Positions 26,695 through 35,909 of a stretch of 64,000 nucleotides of DNA are shown piece after piece (the stretch's first letter is position 1; each line of letters begins with the position of its first letter). The translations under genes were made by a program, and so were the position numbers. The stretch spans positions 2,852,001 through 2,916,000 of the forward strand of contig NZ_CP016761.1 of NCBI RefSeq assembly GCF_001642935.1, given 5' to 3'. The notes beneath the pieces are model-generated. The model did not search any database, was not told where the DNA came from, and saw only the letters and a list, made by a program, of their open reading frames with translations. The stretch is from Fictibacillus arsenicus. GTDB lineage: Bacteria; Bacillota; Bacilli; Bacillales; Fictibacillaceae.

Positions 26695-26804
26695 TATCAT
26701 CCACTCCTTCAACTTGAATACTTATGTATTGTTTCACTAATCGGCTTTTGTAAAACATCGCTAGTAAGGGAGGGTGTGTGGCGAGAGTAGGGTGAGTTTG
26801 TAAT

Positions 26805-26964
26805 TCTAGAAGAGTCGCTTGTAGTCAAGAGAACCGTTCGTAAATCTCGAGAAATGCTCATAAATCCCGAGAACCGCTCATAAATCTCGAGAACCGCTCA
26901 TAAATCCCGAGAACCGCTCATAAATCCCGAGAACCGCTCATAAAACTCGAGAACCGCTCGTAAA
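26805..26964. repeat. 20-bp tandem array, core GAGAACCGCTCATAAATC
   Basis: Eight consecutive 20-base units. The central six are nearly identical (TCCCGAGAACCGCTCATAAA or TCTCGAGAACCGCTCATAAA) and the outer two drift. Each unit has a CTCGAG or CCCGAG box. The 545-base spacer between the NmrA-like gene and the GGDEF-EAL gene consists of this array, a MITE-like copy and a terminator. Confidence 0.92.
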
Positions 26965-26986
26965 ACAGTATTCCCCTTAATCAAAA

Positions 26987-27208
26987 AGGCTCTATTCTAA
27001 AAGATTGTTGCTTACGATTATTTTATTCCTTCGCTTCATTGATAAGTTGATTGGAGTGTAAGGTGCGAGACTCCTGCGGGACGAGTGTGACAGGTGAGAC
27101 TCCTAATGGTGCATTGCGCCAGGAGGCTCACCGCACGCCCCGCGGAAAGCGAGCACCTGGAACGGAAATCAACTACTTTCAATAACAACAAAGATTGCGA
27201 AAACAGCC
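26987..27208 (+). repeat. MITE-like dispersed repeat, copy 2
   Basis: A full copy with left end GGCTCTATTCTAAAAGATTG and right end AAGATTGCGAAAACAGCC. The core contains GTTGATTGGAGTGTAAGGTG and AGGAGGCTCACCGCACGCCC. ATCAAAAA before the element (bases next to GGCT) and ATTAAAAA after it match in seven of eight positions, as expected for an aged target duplication. Confidence 0.9.
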
Positions 27209-27210
27209 AT

Positions 27211-27256
27211 TAAAAAAGACCCAAAAAGCCATTTCCAACTGGCTTTTTGAGTCTTT
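27211..27256 (-). terminator. Terminator of the GGDEF-EAL gene
   Basis: On the minus strand AAAGACTCAAAAAGCCA pairs with TGGCTTTTTGGGTCTTT and is followed by TTTAATGG, starting close to the stop codon. Confidence 0.85.
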
Positions 27257-27258
27257 TA

Positions 27259-29178
27259 CTAATTAATCACCATATTCTCTTGAAGATACTTTTCTAGTTC
27301 TTCAGGCTGTAAAGGCTTAAACAAATGGTATCCTTGCCCGTACATACAACCTTGTTCCAATAGAAAATCAATTTGTTTACAGCTTTCGATACCTTCAGCA
27401 ATAACATGAAAACTAAGATTATGACCCATATCAATTATGGTTTTTGCGATTGCACCAGCTTTCGGATCCGTCAAGATATCATCAATGAACATTTTATCAA
27501 TCTTTAGAGTATCTACAGGCAGCTGCCGTAAATACGTTAAGGAAGAATAGCCTGTACCAAAGTCATCAATTGATATCCGTATCCCTTTCTCTCTTAGACG
27601 GTTAAGAACCGGCAATGTTTCTTCCATGCTTTCCATTGTTGTACTTTCTGTAATTTCTAGTTCAAGAGAAGATGCAGGAAAATGGGTCTCGATTAAAATA
27701 CTTTCCACTCTGTCCACAAACGATTCTTCCAAAAGCTGTCTTACTGAAATATTTACTGATATCAAGAGATCATCAAAGCCATTTTGATGCCATTTAGAAC
27801 CTTGCATACAAGCGTTTTTTAATACCCATTCGCCGATTGGCAGGATCATTCCTGTATCTTCAGCAATAGGAATAAATTCTCCTGGTGAAATGATCCCTTC
27901 CGAATCTTTGTTCCATCTTAATAAGGCTTCTACACCAGCTATTTTTCTTGTATGGAACTGTACTTGCGGCTGGTAGACAAGAAACAGTTCATTCTTTTTC
28001 AAGGCTTTTCTCAAACCGTGTTCAAGGTTCAGCCTTCTTTCCATTTTGCCATCATGCTGTTCGGTAAAAAATTGATACGTGTTTCGACCGCGGTCTTTTG
28101 CCTGATACAAAGCTGCGTCTGCTCTTTTTAAAAGAGTTTCACTGTCAGATCCGTTTCCTGGGTATAAACTTATTCCGATACTTGGTGTCGTGAAGACTTC
28201 TTTACCGCTTAATAAGAATGGCTTTGTAAAAGAACATATGATATCCTCAGCCACTATTCTTACTTCTGCTGCATCTTTAAATTCCATGAGAATAAGGAAT
28301 TCATCTCCGCTTCTTCTAAACACTTGACCTTTTCCTGCAACTGTTGATTTCAGCAAATCCGCTACCTTTTGAAGTAAAAGATCTCCAAAGCTATGACCAA
28401 GTGTATCGTTGAGCACATTAAAGCGATCCAGATCTAAGAACAGCAACGCCAGGTTCCCCTGTTTTAAATCAACTTCGTTCATTTTCTGTTCGATGGTCTC
28501 CATAAATCCATTACGATTTGGCAGTCCTGTTAATTCATCAAAATAAGCCATTTGATTAATTGTCATTTCAGCATGTTTGCGTTCTGTTATATCAATCAGA
28601 ATTGAATTAAAATCAACAAGTTCTCCCTTTTCATTTAAAAATGGTATTCCTCTGTCCTGAATCCATCTGATGTCTCCGTCTGGACGAAGAATTCTGTATT
28701 CACTCGTAGCAATAATCCCTTTTTCAATATCAGATGCACGCATTATAATAATTTCAAGATCATCAGGATGGATCACTTTTTTCCATAAATCCACATCATC
28801 ATAAAATGCTTGAAGCGGATAGCCATAAAGTTTTTCAATACCAGATGTGATAAGAAGCTTATTCGTTTGCAAGTTATGTGACCAAATCGCAACATCAATG
28901 CTGTCAAAAACGTTTTGAAGATTGCCCCTGCTTGCTTCTAATTCTGCATGGGTTTCTTTATGTTTTTTTATTTCCTTCTCAAGATCTATGGCGTAGCTGT
29001 CTTTTTCCTTCAGCATTTTATAGACAAAAATTCCAAACACAAAAACAACGCCGATTTCTAAAACATACAACCATATATTTTGAGTATAGATCGACCCTAT
29101 TGAGCCCGCTAAATGAATAGTAAAAAAAGCAGCAATTATGCTTAACCACTTCTTTTTGTTTGAATGAATAAATGCCAT
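27259..29178 (-). CDS. Membrane PAS-GGDEF-EAL cyclic di-GMP protein
   Basis: The 639-residue protein has two N-terminal membrane helices (about 11-30 and 34-52), a coiled stretch, a PAS_3-type domain (about 85-200), a GGDEF domain (about 210-372) and an EAL domain (about 385-630). The diguanylate cyclase site reads RRSGDEF, an SGDEF variant that can be active. The phosphodiesterase side is intact: GVEALLRW, NISVRQL, ELEITEST, DDFGTGYSSL and AEGIES. It can therefore make and/or break c-di-GMP. A short hairpin GGGTAtact..TACCC lies just before the SD GGAGG. Confidence 0.93.
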   Translation of the reverse strand: MAFIHSNKKKWLSIIAAFFTIHLAGSIGSIYTQNIWLYVLEIGVVFVFGIFVYKMLKEKDSYAIDLEKEIKKHKETHAELEASRGNLQNVFDSIDVAIWSHNLQTNKLLITSGIEKLYGYPLQAFYDDVDLWKKVIHPDDLEIIIMRASDIEKGIIATSEYRILRPDGDIRWIQDRGIPFLNEKGELVDFNSILIDITERKHAEMTINQMAYFDELTGLPNRNGFMETIEQKMNEVDLKQGNLALLFLDLDRFNVLNDTLGHSFGDLLLQKVADLLKSTVAGKGQVFRRSGDEFLILMEFKDAAEVRIVAEDIICSFTKPFLLSGKEVFTTPSIGISLYPGNGSDSETLLKRADAALYQAKDRGRNTYQFFTEQHDGKMERRLNLEHGLRKALKKNELFLVYQPQVQFHTRKIAGVEALLRWNKDSEGIISPGEFIPIAEDTGMILPIGEWVLKNACMQGSKWHQNGFDDLLISVNISVRQLLEESFVDRVESILIETHFPASSLELEITESTTMESMEETLPVLNRLREKGIRISIDDFGTGYSSLTYLRQLPVDTLKIDKMFIDDILTDPKAGAIAKTIIDMGHNLSFHVIAEGIESCKQIDFLLEQGCMYGQGYHLFKPLQPEELEKYLQENMVIN

Positions 29179-29275
29179 GAGAGCCTCCAGGGTACACAGT
29201 ATACCCTTACTATCGGCTGAAGTTCCTTAATTTTTCACTCTTCGTGATAATTAGATATGTTAAATTTTTTCTTCA

Positions 29276-29306
29276 TGTAAAAAACCCCCTGCTTATTAAA
29301 GCAGAG
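29276..29306 (-). terminator. Terminator of ytwF (and leuS)
   Basis: On the minus strand CTGCTT-TAAT-AAGCAG is followed by GGGGTTTTTT, ten bases after the ytwF stop. Confidence 0.8.
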
Positions 29307-29316
29307 AGTTTCATGG

Positions 29317-29619
29317 TTATTCTTTATTATATTCAAGCATGCCGCCAGTCATATTTTTTACTTTATAGCCTTGATCTAATAAGAAGTATGCTACATTTTC
29401 ACTTCTTCTTCCAGAACGGCAAATAATGATATGTTCTTCGTTCTTATCGATCTCAGTTAATCGGTCTGGTATATCACCCATTTTAATATGGGCTGCTTCA
29501 GGAATTTTCCCTTCAGCAACTTCCTCGTCTTCTCGAACATCGATCAAGGATACTTTCTTGCCATCTTTTAATAATCGTTTCACTTCGGAAGGTGAAATTT
29601 CTTCTAATTCATAGTCCAT
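29317..29619 (-). CDS. ytwF: Rhodanese-domain protein YtwF
   Basis: A 100-residue single-domain rhodanese. LIDVREDEEVAEGKIPEAAH and the active loop CRSGRRS (Cys67) are intact, so it can carry persulfide sulfur. The acceptor is unknown; sulfur transfer to tRNA thiolation or cofactor pathways is possible. It starts 15 bp after leuS (SD AAAGGAGG) and likely shares the T-box-controlled transcript, as in B. subtilis. Confidence 0.92.
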   Translation of the reverse strand: MDYELEEISPSEVKRLLKDGKKVSLIDVREDEEVAEGKIPEAAHIKMGDIPDRLTEIDKNEEHIIICRSGRRSENVAYFLLDQGYKVKNMTGGMLEYNKE

Positions 29620-29633
29620 TGAAAAAGCCTCCT

Positions 29634-32054
29634 TTAGTTTGCCACGATATTTACGAGTTTGCCAGGTACAGTGATTATTTTGCGAATCGTTTTGCCTTCT
29701 ATGCTTTGTTGTACAGCTTCTTCTTTTAAAGCAACTTGCTCCATATCTTGTCCGCTGCTGTTTGCCGGAATCGTCATCTTCGCTTTTAATTTACCGTTTA
29801 CTTGAACGACGATCTCAACTTCATTTTCAACTAGCTGCGCTTCATCCCATACTGGCCAGGCTTCATATGCGATGCTTCCTTTACCACCAAACTTTTCCCA
29901 AAGTTCCTCGCAAATATGCGGTGCGATCGGAGAAAGCATTTTTACAAAGCCCTGAACTAATTCCTTAGGAAGTGTCTCCTGCTTATTGGCTTCGTTAACA
30001 AATACCATAAGCTGTGAGATAGCCGTATTAAAACGAAGACCTTCATAATCCTCCGTTACTTTTTTAACAGTCAGATGGTAAAGACGGTTAAAAGAATCTG
30101 TTCCTTTAGTATCTTGAATCGCCGGATTCAGGCTCACACCATCTTCTGAAACTAACAATCTCCAAACACGGTCAAGGAAACGGCGGGCACCATCAAGACC
30201 TGTCGTACTCCATGCGATAGAAGCATCCAGCGGTCCCATAAACATTTCGTATAAGCGAAGTGTATCCGCACCATGACTCACAACAATTTCATCAGGATTA
30301 ACGACATTGCCTTTTGACTTACTCATCTTTTCGTTGTTTTCACCAAGAATCATACCTTGGTTAAACAAGCGCTGGAACGGTTCCTTCGTTGGAACAACTC
30401 CAAGATCGTACAGCACTTTGTGCCAGAAACGTGCATATAGAAGGTGCAATACTGCGTGTTCTGCTCCGCCAATATAAATATCTACCGGCAGCCAATGCTC
30501 CACTTTTTCAGGAGATGCCAGCTGCTCTTCATTTTTAGGATCGATGTAGCGAAGGTAATACCAGCAGCTTCCTGCCCACTGCGGCATTGTATTTGTTTCA
30601 CGGCGGCCCTTCTTGCCTGTTGTTGGATCAACAACATTTACCCATTGTTCCTCATTAGCAAGTGGTGATTCGCCTGTTCCTGAAGGTCTGATTTCTTTCA
30701 TTACTGGAAGAAGTAATGGAAGTTCTTCTTCAGGGACAGTTGTCATTGTGCCGTCTTCCCAATGAATCACTGGGATAGGCTCTCCCCAATAACGCTGACG
30801 GGAGAATAGCCAGTCACGAAGACGATAAGTAATCTTCTTCTCACCTTTTCCGTTCTCAACAAGCCATGCATTCATTTTTTCGATCGCTTCGACTTTTTGC
30901 ATGCCGTTTAAGAAATCAGAGTTCACATGCTCGCCATCACCTGTATAAGCTGCTTCAGCTACATTTCCTCCAGCAACTACTTCTGCAATCGGAAGCTCAA
31001 ATTTAACAGCAAACTCGTGATCACGCTCATCATGAGCAGGAACAGCCATAATAGCTCCAGTTCCGTAGCTTGCTAGTACATAGTCGGCTATCCAGATTGG
31101 AAGCTTTGCACCTGTTACCGGATGGACCGCATATGCTCCAGTAAACACGCCTGATTTTTCTTTTGCAAGCTCTGTACGCTCAAGGTCAGACTTCGTTTCT
31201 ACTTGCTTTTGATAAGTTGTTACTGCTTCAAGCTGTTGGTCTGTAACGATCTCTTTTACAAGCTTATTTTCAGGAGCAAGGACAAGATACGTTGCACCAA
31301 ATAGTGTGTCAGGTCTTGTTGTAAACACTGTAATTTTAGAAGAATGACCGTCTACGTCAAAATGAACTTCTGCACCTTCTGAACGTCCGATCCAGTTACG
31401 CTGCATATCTTTCAAGCTCTCAGGCCAATCCAAGTCTTCAAGGTCTTCTAAAAGTCTGTCCGCATAAGCCGTAATCTTAAGCATCCATTGTTTCATTGGT
31501 TTACGGACTACAGGGTGACCTCCGCGTTCGCTCTTTCCATCGATAACTTCTTCGTTAGCTAGAACTGTTCCAAGTGCTTCACACCAGTTAACCGGAACTT
31601 CATCAACGTACGCCAGACCTTTTTTATAAAGCTGGATAAAAATCCATTGCGTCCACTTGTAATAAGATGGATCTGTTGTATTAACTTCACGGTCCCAATC
31701 ATAAGAGAAACCTAATTCTTTAATCTGTCTGCGGAATGTATTAATGTTTTGCTCTGTAAACTCTGCAGGGTCATTACCTGTATCAAGTGCATATTGTTCA
31801 GCAGGAAGACCGAATGCATCCCAGCCCATTGGGTGAAGTACATTATAGCCTTGCATGCGTTTCATACGGGAAAGAATGTCAGTTGCTGTATATCCTTCCG
31901 GGTGTCCTACGTGAAGACCTGCTCCAGATGGATATGGAAACATATCTAATGCGTAGAACTTCTTTTTGTCATATTCTTCTTTCGTTTGGAATGTCTTGTT
32001 CTCATCCCAAAAATGCTGCCATTTTTTCTCGATTGTTTTGTGGTTATAATACAT
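29634..32054 (-). CDS. leuS: Leucyl-tRNA synthetase LeuS
   Basis: The 806-residue class I synthetase charges tRNA-Leu. [12 protein letters not shown] (48-59) is the HIGH motif and [12 protein letters not shown] the KMSKS loop. The editing (CP1) domain with [12 protein letters not shown] lies between them. SD GAAGGAGG precedes ATG. The gene is controlled by a T-box leader with a CUC specifier. A MITE-like element has been inserted between the T-box terminator and this SD. Confidence 0.97.
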   Translation of the reverse strand: MYYNHKTIEKKWQHFWDENKTFQTKEEYDKKKFYALDMFPYPSGAGLHVGHPEGYTATDILSRMKRMQGYNVLHPMGWDAFGLPAEQYALDTGNDPAEFTEQNINTFRRQIKELGFSYDWDREVNTTDPSYYKWTQWIFIQLYKKGLAYVDEVPVNWCEALGTVLANEEVIDGKSERGGHPVVRKPMKQWMLKITAYADRLLEDLEDLDWPESLKDMQRNWIGRSEGAEVHFDVDGHSSKITVFTTRPDTLFGATYLVLAPENKLVKEIVTDQQLEAVTTYQKQVETKSDLERTELAKEKSGVFTGAYAVHPVTGAKLPIWIADYVLASYGTGAIMAVPAHDERDHEFAVKFELPIAEVVAGGNVAEAAYTGDGEHVNSDFLNGMQKVEAIEKMNAWLVENGKGEKKITYRLRDWLFSRQRYWGEPIPVIHWEDGTMTTVPEEELPLLLPVMKEIRPSGTGESPLANEEQWVNVVDPTTGKKGRRETNTMPQWAGSCWYYLRYIDPKNEEQLASPEKVEHWLPVDIYIGGAEHAVLHLLYARFWHKVLYDLGVVPTKEPFQRLFNQGMILGENNEKMSKSKGNVVNPDEIVVSHGADTLRLYEMFMGPLDASIAWSTTGLDGARRFLDRVWRLLVSEDGVSLNPAIQDTKGTDSFNRLYHLTVKKVTEDYEGLRFNTAISQLMVFVNEANKQETLPKELVQGFVKMLSPIAPHICEELWEKFGGKGSIAYEAWPVWDEAQLVENEVEIVVQVNGKLKAKMTIPANSSGQDMEQVALKEEAVQQSIEGKTIRKIITVPGKLVNIVAN

Positions 32055-32099
32055 AACCGTTCCTCCTTCATTGACCCCTGCTTTTTGTTAAGTATATAA

Positions 32100-32302
32100 G
32101 GCTTTTTAGCAATCTCTCCTGTTGATCTCCGCTCCAGGATGCTCGCTTTCCGGGGGGGCGTGCGGTGAGCCTCCTCTGCGCTTTGCGCCGTAGGAGTCTC
32201 ACCTGTCCCGCTAATCCCCCAGGAGTCTCGCACCTTGCGCTCCTATCAACTTTCAAGGATGTTTTTAAAAAAACGACCATGACAACTTTCTTTTAAAAAG
32301 CC
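32100..32302 (-). repeat. MITE-like dispersed repeat, copy 3 (inside the leuS leader)
   Basis: Read on the minus strand: core GTTGATAGGAGCGCAAGGTG, GACAGGTGAGACTCCTACGG and AGGAGGCTCACCGCACGCCC; outer ends are degenerate (GGCTTTTTAAAAG at one side, AGCAATCTC..GGCT at the other). It is co-oriented with leuS and lies wholly between the T-box terminator and the leuS SD, so it is part of the leuS mRNA. Confidence 0.85.
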
Positions 32303-32304
32303 AA

Positions 32305-32575
32305 ATAAAAAAACCTCCCGCCCCTAATAAAACATTAGGGACGAAAGGTTAGATCACAATTTTAAACCTGCCGCGGTACCACCCTGATTAACGCAAAAAT
32401 CACGTTCACTCAAACTAACCTTAACGCGGCGGGACGGCAAGTATTACTTTATTCACACTTGCAACTAAAGGGTGAGTTCAAAAAAGTCCGGGTTGACTTG
32501 CACCAGCCGTCAACTCTCTAAATGCCATTCTTTTTTTACTAGTCCCTCTCATCGTTATTAACGAATAAAAGATGT
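32305..32575 (-). promoter_or_regulatory. T-box leader (leucine) of leuS
   Basis: On the minus strand the leader shows the stem I start GATGAGAGGGACTAGTA and a specifier loop TTTGAACTCACCC, in which CTC is the Leu codon. The conserved T-box AGGGTGGTACCGCGG is followed by a terminator (CGTCCCTAAT / ATTAGGGGCG, then TTTTTTTATTT) at 32308-32345. Uncharged tRNA-Leu binding favours the antiterminator, so leuS rises under leucine starvation. Confidence 0.96.
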
Positions 32576-32583
32576 TAATTTGT

Positions 32584-32612
32584 ATTTTATGAATTCTTTT
32601 AAAAAATGTCAA
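32584..32612 (-). promoter_or_regulatory. leuS sigma-A promoter
   Basis: A perfect -35 TTGACA, a 17-base spacer and -10 TAAAAT on the minus strand. The start point falls about 20 bases before the T-box stem I. Confidence 0.88.
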
Positions 32613-32692
32613 GGTTGTTTGAACTAATATAACCTAATTTTTCCTTTTTTAAACTAATATCCTACTAGGCAAAATGATCTGCCCATACTTTT

Positions 32693-33892
32693 TTAAACAG
32701 CTGCGGATTGAGATGGGTTAGTTTTTCTAATAGACTGCCTGTTTCGAATGTAAACAATGGTCAGCATAAATGCGAGGACCATTAACCCAATAATCGTTTG
32801 AAATAATATACTTATATTAAAGAGGTCTGCGATCATTCCCCCAAATAAAGGACCCAGCATCCTGCCGCCTGTCGCTGTGCTATTAACAATTCCCTGGTAG
32901 AACCCTGCACGGCCCTGAGGAGCAAGTTCTGCCGCAATACTCGGTACGCCTGGCCAAACTAGCATTTCACCTATTGTCAGTACAATCATAGCAATCATAA
33001 ATCCGCTAAAGTCCTTCGCGTTTCCTACAATCACAAACGAGATGATAAATATGACATATCCGACAAGTATTTGGCTTGTTGTTGAGTGCAGCCATTTCTT
33101 TAGAAAAACATTTATTAAAGGCTGTCCGAGAACGATAAACAATCCATTCACGGTCCACAAAAGACTGTACATCTTTAATGTCACACCTAAATCCTGCGTG
33201 TATGAGGCAATGGTCGATTGCCATTGAACATAACCAATCCAGGCTAACAAGTATCCCCCGCAAAGAATTAGTAAGGCGAAGAAAGCTTGTTTATTATGAA
33301 TACGCTTTTTTTGTGAGAAAACAGTTTGAACGCTGCCGCTTTCATTTTCCTCTATCCCTTTAAAACCAAATAATACGATCATAAAGAAAAGTAATGAAAG
33401 AGCAGAACAGCTGATAAATGATAATGTGAAAGAATAAGAGGCAGCTAATCCGCCAAGCGCAGCACCTAGAGCGACACCTACATTTTGCGCGATATAGATG
33501 CGATTAAAAGCTTTTCTTCCGCCTTCTTTCCACATCGTACCGGCAAGTGCGTACATGGAAGGAAAAACGATTCCCATTCCAAATCCCATAAAGACCAGCA
33601 AGATGCTGTAGGACCAGAAATCATGAAACCAAATCAATAAAAATGAAGTGGTAAATGAAATAGAAACCCCAAGCATGATCGTGCGATATCCGCCTAGTTT
33701 GTCAAAGAGCAAACCGCCTGTTAAATTCCCTATGATGCCTGCACCAGAATTCAGTAATAATACGATTCCGGCTATGGTTAAAGATTTACCTAAATGCTCA
33801 TGCATGAAGATGGTATTGATCGGCCAAAGAAAACTTGAACCTGTAACATTCAGTGCCATACCTATAATGAGCAGCCACACTTTCGCTGGCAT
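32693..33892 (-). CDS. MFS efflux-type transporter
   Basis: A 399-residue protein with about 12 membrane helices. The loop motif GGLLFDKLGGYRTIMLGVSI and the helix-5 GALGGLAASYSF segment fit drug:H+ antiporter-type MFS carriers. Position next to leuS and length suggest the B. subtilis YttB relative, but I cannot confirm it. Substrate unknown. SD GGGGGATC precedes the ATG. Divergent from ytqA. Confidence 0.87.
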   Translation of the reverse strand: MPAKVWLLIIGMALNVTGSSFLWPINTIFMHEHLGKSLTIAGIVLLLNSGAGIIGNLTGGLLFDKLGGYRTIMLGVSISFTTSFLLIWFHDFWSYSILLVFMGFGMGIVFPSMYALAGTMWKEGGRKAFNRIYIAQNVGVALGAALGGLAASYSFTLSFISCSALSLLFFMIVLFGFKGIEENESGSVQTVFSQKKRIHNKQAFFALLILCGGYLLAWIGYVQWQSTIASYTQDLGVTLKMYSLLWTVNGLFIVLGQPLINVFLKKWLHSTTSQILVGYVIFIISFVIVGNAKDFSGFMIAMIVLTIGEMLVWPGVPSIAAELAPQGRAGFYQGIVNSTATGGRMLGPLFGGMIADLFNISILFQTIIGLMVLAFMLTIVYIRNRQSIRKTNPSQSAAV

Positions 33893-34055
33893 GAAGATCC
33901 CCCGCTTACCATGATGTCATAAAAACCCTTCTGTATTTTAGTCCTTTTTCCTGAACTTTACAACGAAAATAAATTACAGCTATTTTGCCGCTCATCCCTT
34001 GTACATGCTACAATTGTCTTGGTGCTCTTCACCGGGGAAAAAAGGAGTGAACAGG

Positions 34056-35021
34056 TTGATACACCTAATAGAAAAACCCGCTTATTTTGGCGATAAAAGA
34101 TATTACACGTGGAACCACCATTTAAAATCTCACTTCGGAGAAAAAATTATCAAAATCCCTTTAGACGGAGGATTTGATTGTCCAAACCGAGATGGAAATG
34201 CGGCTTTCGGCGGCTGTACATTTTGTTCGCAAAGCGGTTCAGGAGATTTTGCGGGGAATCGCCGTGATGATATTATTACACAGTTTCATACAGTAAAAGA
34301 ACGCATGCAATCTAAGTGGAAAAAAGGAAAGTATCTAGGCTATTTCCAGGCTTTTACGAACACATACGCTCCTGTTGAAAAGTTAAAAGAAATGTACGAG
34401 ACGGTTCTTGAGCAAGAAGATGTTGTTGGTCTAGCTATCGCTACTCGTCCTGACTGTCTTCCTGATGATGTCGTGGAATATCTGGCTGATTTAAATAAAC
34501 GTACGTATTTGTGGGTTGAACTGGGGCTTCAAACCGTACATGAAAGAACTGCTATGCTTATTAATCGTGCACACGATTATCAGACATACGTTGAGGGTGT
34601 TAACAAACTGCGGAAACACAATATTAGAGTCTGCTCCCACATCATTAATGGACTACCGCTCGAAACGCCTGAAATGATGATGGAAACTGCACGTGAAGTT
34701 GCAAAACTGGATGTTCAAGGTATTAAGATACATCTATTGCATCTATTAAAAAAGACTCCGATGGTAAAGCAATATGAACAAGGCATGCTTGATTTTCTTG
34801 ATTTTGAAACATATGTAAACCTTGTATGCGATCAGCTCGAAATTATTCCTCCAGATATGATGATTCACCGTTTAACGGGTGATGGTCCTTCTGATCTCTT
34901 AATTGGACCTATGTGGAGTTTAAATAAGTGGAAAGTGCTTAATGCCATTGAAAGCGAACTGAAACGCAGAAACAGCTTTCAGGGGAAATTTTATTTAAAA
35001 GACGAGGTGAACTCTTTATGA
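34056..35021 (+). CDS. ytqA: Radical SAM protein YtqA (MnmL), tRNA wobble uridine modification
   Basis: This TIGR01212-type radical SAM protein has cluster cysteines in DCPNRDGNAAFGGCTFC (Cys42, Cys54, Cys57). Its partner YtqB (MnmM) is the tRNA mnm5(s2)U methyltransferase. YtqA has been tied to the same U34 pathway in Gram-positives under the name MnmL, upstream of the methyl step. The TTG at 34056 lies eight bases after AAGGAG and gives an N terminus typical for the family; the longer frame has no SD. It overlaps ytqB by four bases. Confidence 0.92.
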   Translation: MIHLIEKPAYFGDKRYYTWNHHLKSHFGEKIIKIPLDGGFDCPNRDGNAAFGGCTFCSQSGSGDFAGNRRDDIITQFHTVKERMQSKWKKGKYLGYFQAFTNTYAPVEKLKEMYETVLEQEDVVGLAIATRPDCLPDDVVEYLADLNKRTYLWVELGLQTVHERTAMLINRAHDYQTYVEGVNKLRKHNIRVCSHIINGLPLETPEMMMETAREVAKLDVQGIKIHLLHLLKKTPMVKQYEQGMLDFLDFETYVNLVCDQLEIIPPDMMIHRLTGDGPSDLLIGPMWSLNKWKVLNAIESELKRRNSFQGKFYLKDEVNSL

Positions 35022-35593
35022 AATTAGAAGGTGTTCTCCCTTTTGCAAGAACTCTTCTTCGTTCATTTTGTTCGCAAGGTGATATCGCTATTGATGCTAC
35101 ATGCGGCAATGGCAATGATACTTTGTATTTATCAAAGCTAGTAGGTAAAGATGGACAAGTATTTGCTTTTGATATTCAGGAGCGGGCAATTGAAAAATCT
35201 AAACTGCGGTTAACAGAAAACCAAGCTGATGATAATGTAACGTTTTTTCACGCTTCGCATGATGAAATGATAAAACAGCTTCCTGAGTTCGCAATAGGTA
35301 AAGCCTCAGCTGCGATTTTTAACCTTGGCTACTTGCCTGGAAGTGATAAGTCGATCACAACAAAAGGTTCTTCTACAATCGATGCGATCAAACAGCTGCT
35401 TCATATATTAAAACCTGAGGGCATCATCATATTGGTAATTTATCATGGTCATGAAGAAGGAAAACGAGAGAAAGATCTTGTGTTGGATTTTGTGAAAAAT
35501 CTTGATCAGAAAAAAGCACACGTACTGCAGTATGATTTCATTAATCAAAAAAACGATCCTCCATTTGTTGTAGCGATCGAAAAAAGAGGCTGA
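35018..35593 (+). CDS. mnmM: tRNA 5-aminomethyl-(2-thio)uridine methyltransferase MnmM (YtqB)
   Basis: The 191-residue class I SAM-dependent methyltransferase has motif I DATCGNGNDTLYLS and motif IV AAIFNLGYLPGSDK, the MnmM/YtqB signature. It finishes mnm5(s2)U34 in tRNAs that read A/G-ending codons. The start ATG overlaps the ytqA stop as ATGA, so the two are translationally coupled. SD is GACGAGGTG. A hairpin terminator follows. Confidence 0.93.
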   Translation: MKLEGVLPFARTLLRSFCSQGDIAIDATCGNGNDTLYLSKLVGKDGQVFAFDIQERAIEKSKLRLTENQADDNVTFFHASHDEMIKQLPEFAIGKASAAIFNLGYLPGSDKSITTKGSSTIDAIKQLLHILKPEGIIILVIYHGHEEGKREKDLVLDFVKNLDQKKAHVLQYDFINQKNDPPFVVAIEKRG

Positions 35594-35628
35594 TATCAAC
35601 GTACTTATGTTGATTCCCTTTTTATTTG
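35593..35628 (+). terminator. Terminator of ytqA-mnmM
   Basis: ATCAAC-GTACTTAT-GTTGAT followed by TCCCTTTTTATTT at the mnmM stop; the T-run abuts the next MITE-like element. Confidence 0.75.
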
Positions 35629-35903
35629 GCTCTTCTTTAAAAGATTGCTTACTTAGTTCATTCTCTTCATTGTTAAGTTGATTGGAGTGCAAGGTGCGTG
35701 CCACCTACCTGATTACACTTCATGCAAGGCATGCGACGAGGAAGATGGCTTCGATAGGATTTCTAGCAGACGCAGGAGCACACATGCTTCTTTGACCCAC
35801 AGGCTTACATATAAAGGAGGCTCACCGCACGCCCCGCGGAAAGCGAGCATCCTGGAACGGAAATCAACCACTTACAAGAACAACAAAGATTGCAATAACA
35901 GTC
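35628..35903 (+). repeat. MITE-like dispersed repeat, copy 4 (with replaced middle)
   Basis: The ends are clear: GGCTCTTCTTTAAAAGATTG left, AAGATTGCAATAACAGTC right, with GTTGATTGGAGTGCAAGGTG and AGGAGGCTCACCGCACGCCC in the core. Between these two core parts about 100 bases are unrelated to the other copies (about 35698-35815). TTTTTATT occurs just before (one base offset) and directly after the element. It fills the 316-base spacer between mnmM and ytpB. Confidence 0.85.
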
Positions 35904-35909
35904 TTTTTA

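Noticed and set aside
26805-26964. CRISPR array
   Set aside because: Units are directly adjacent 20-mers without unique spacers, and no cas genes lie near.
35018-35593. YtqB as rRNA methylase
   Set aside because: Older annotations call it that, but the family member from B. subtilis is known as the tRNA U34 methyltransferase MnmM, and the ytqA overlap supports that role.
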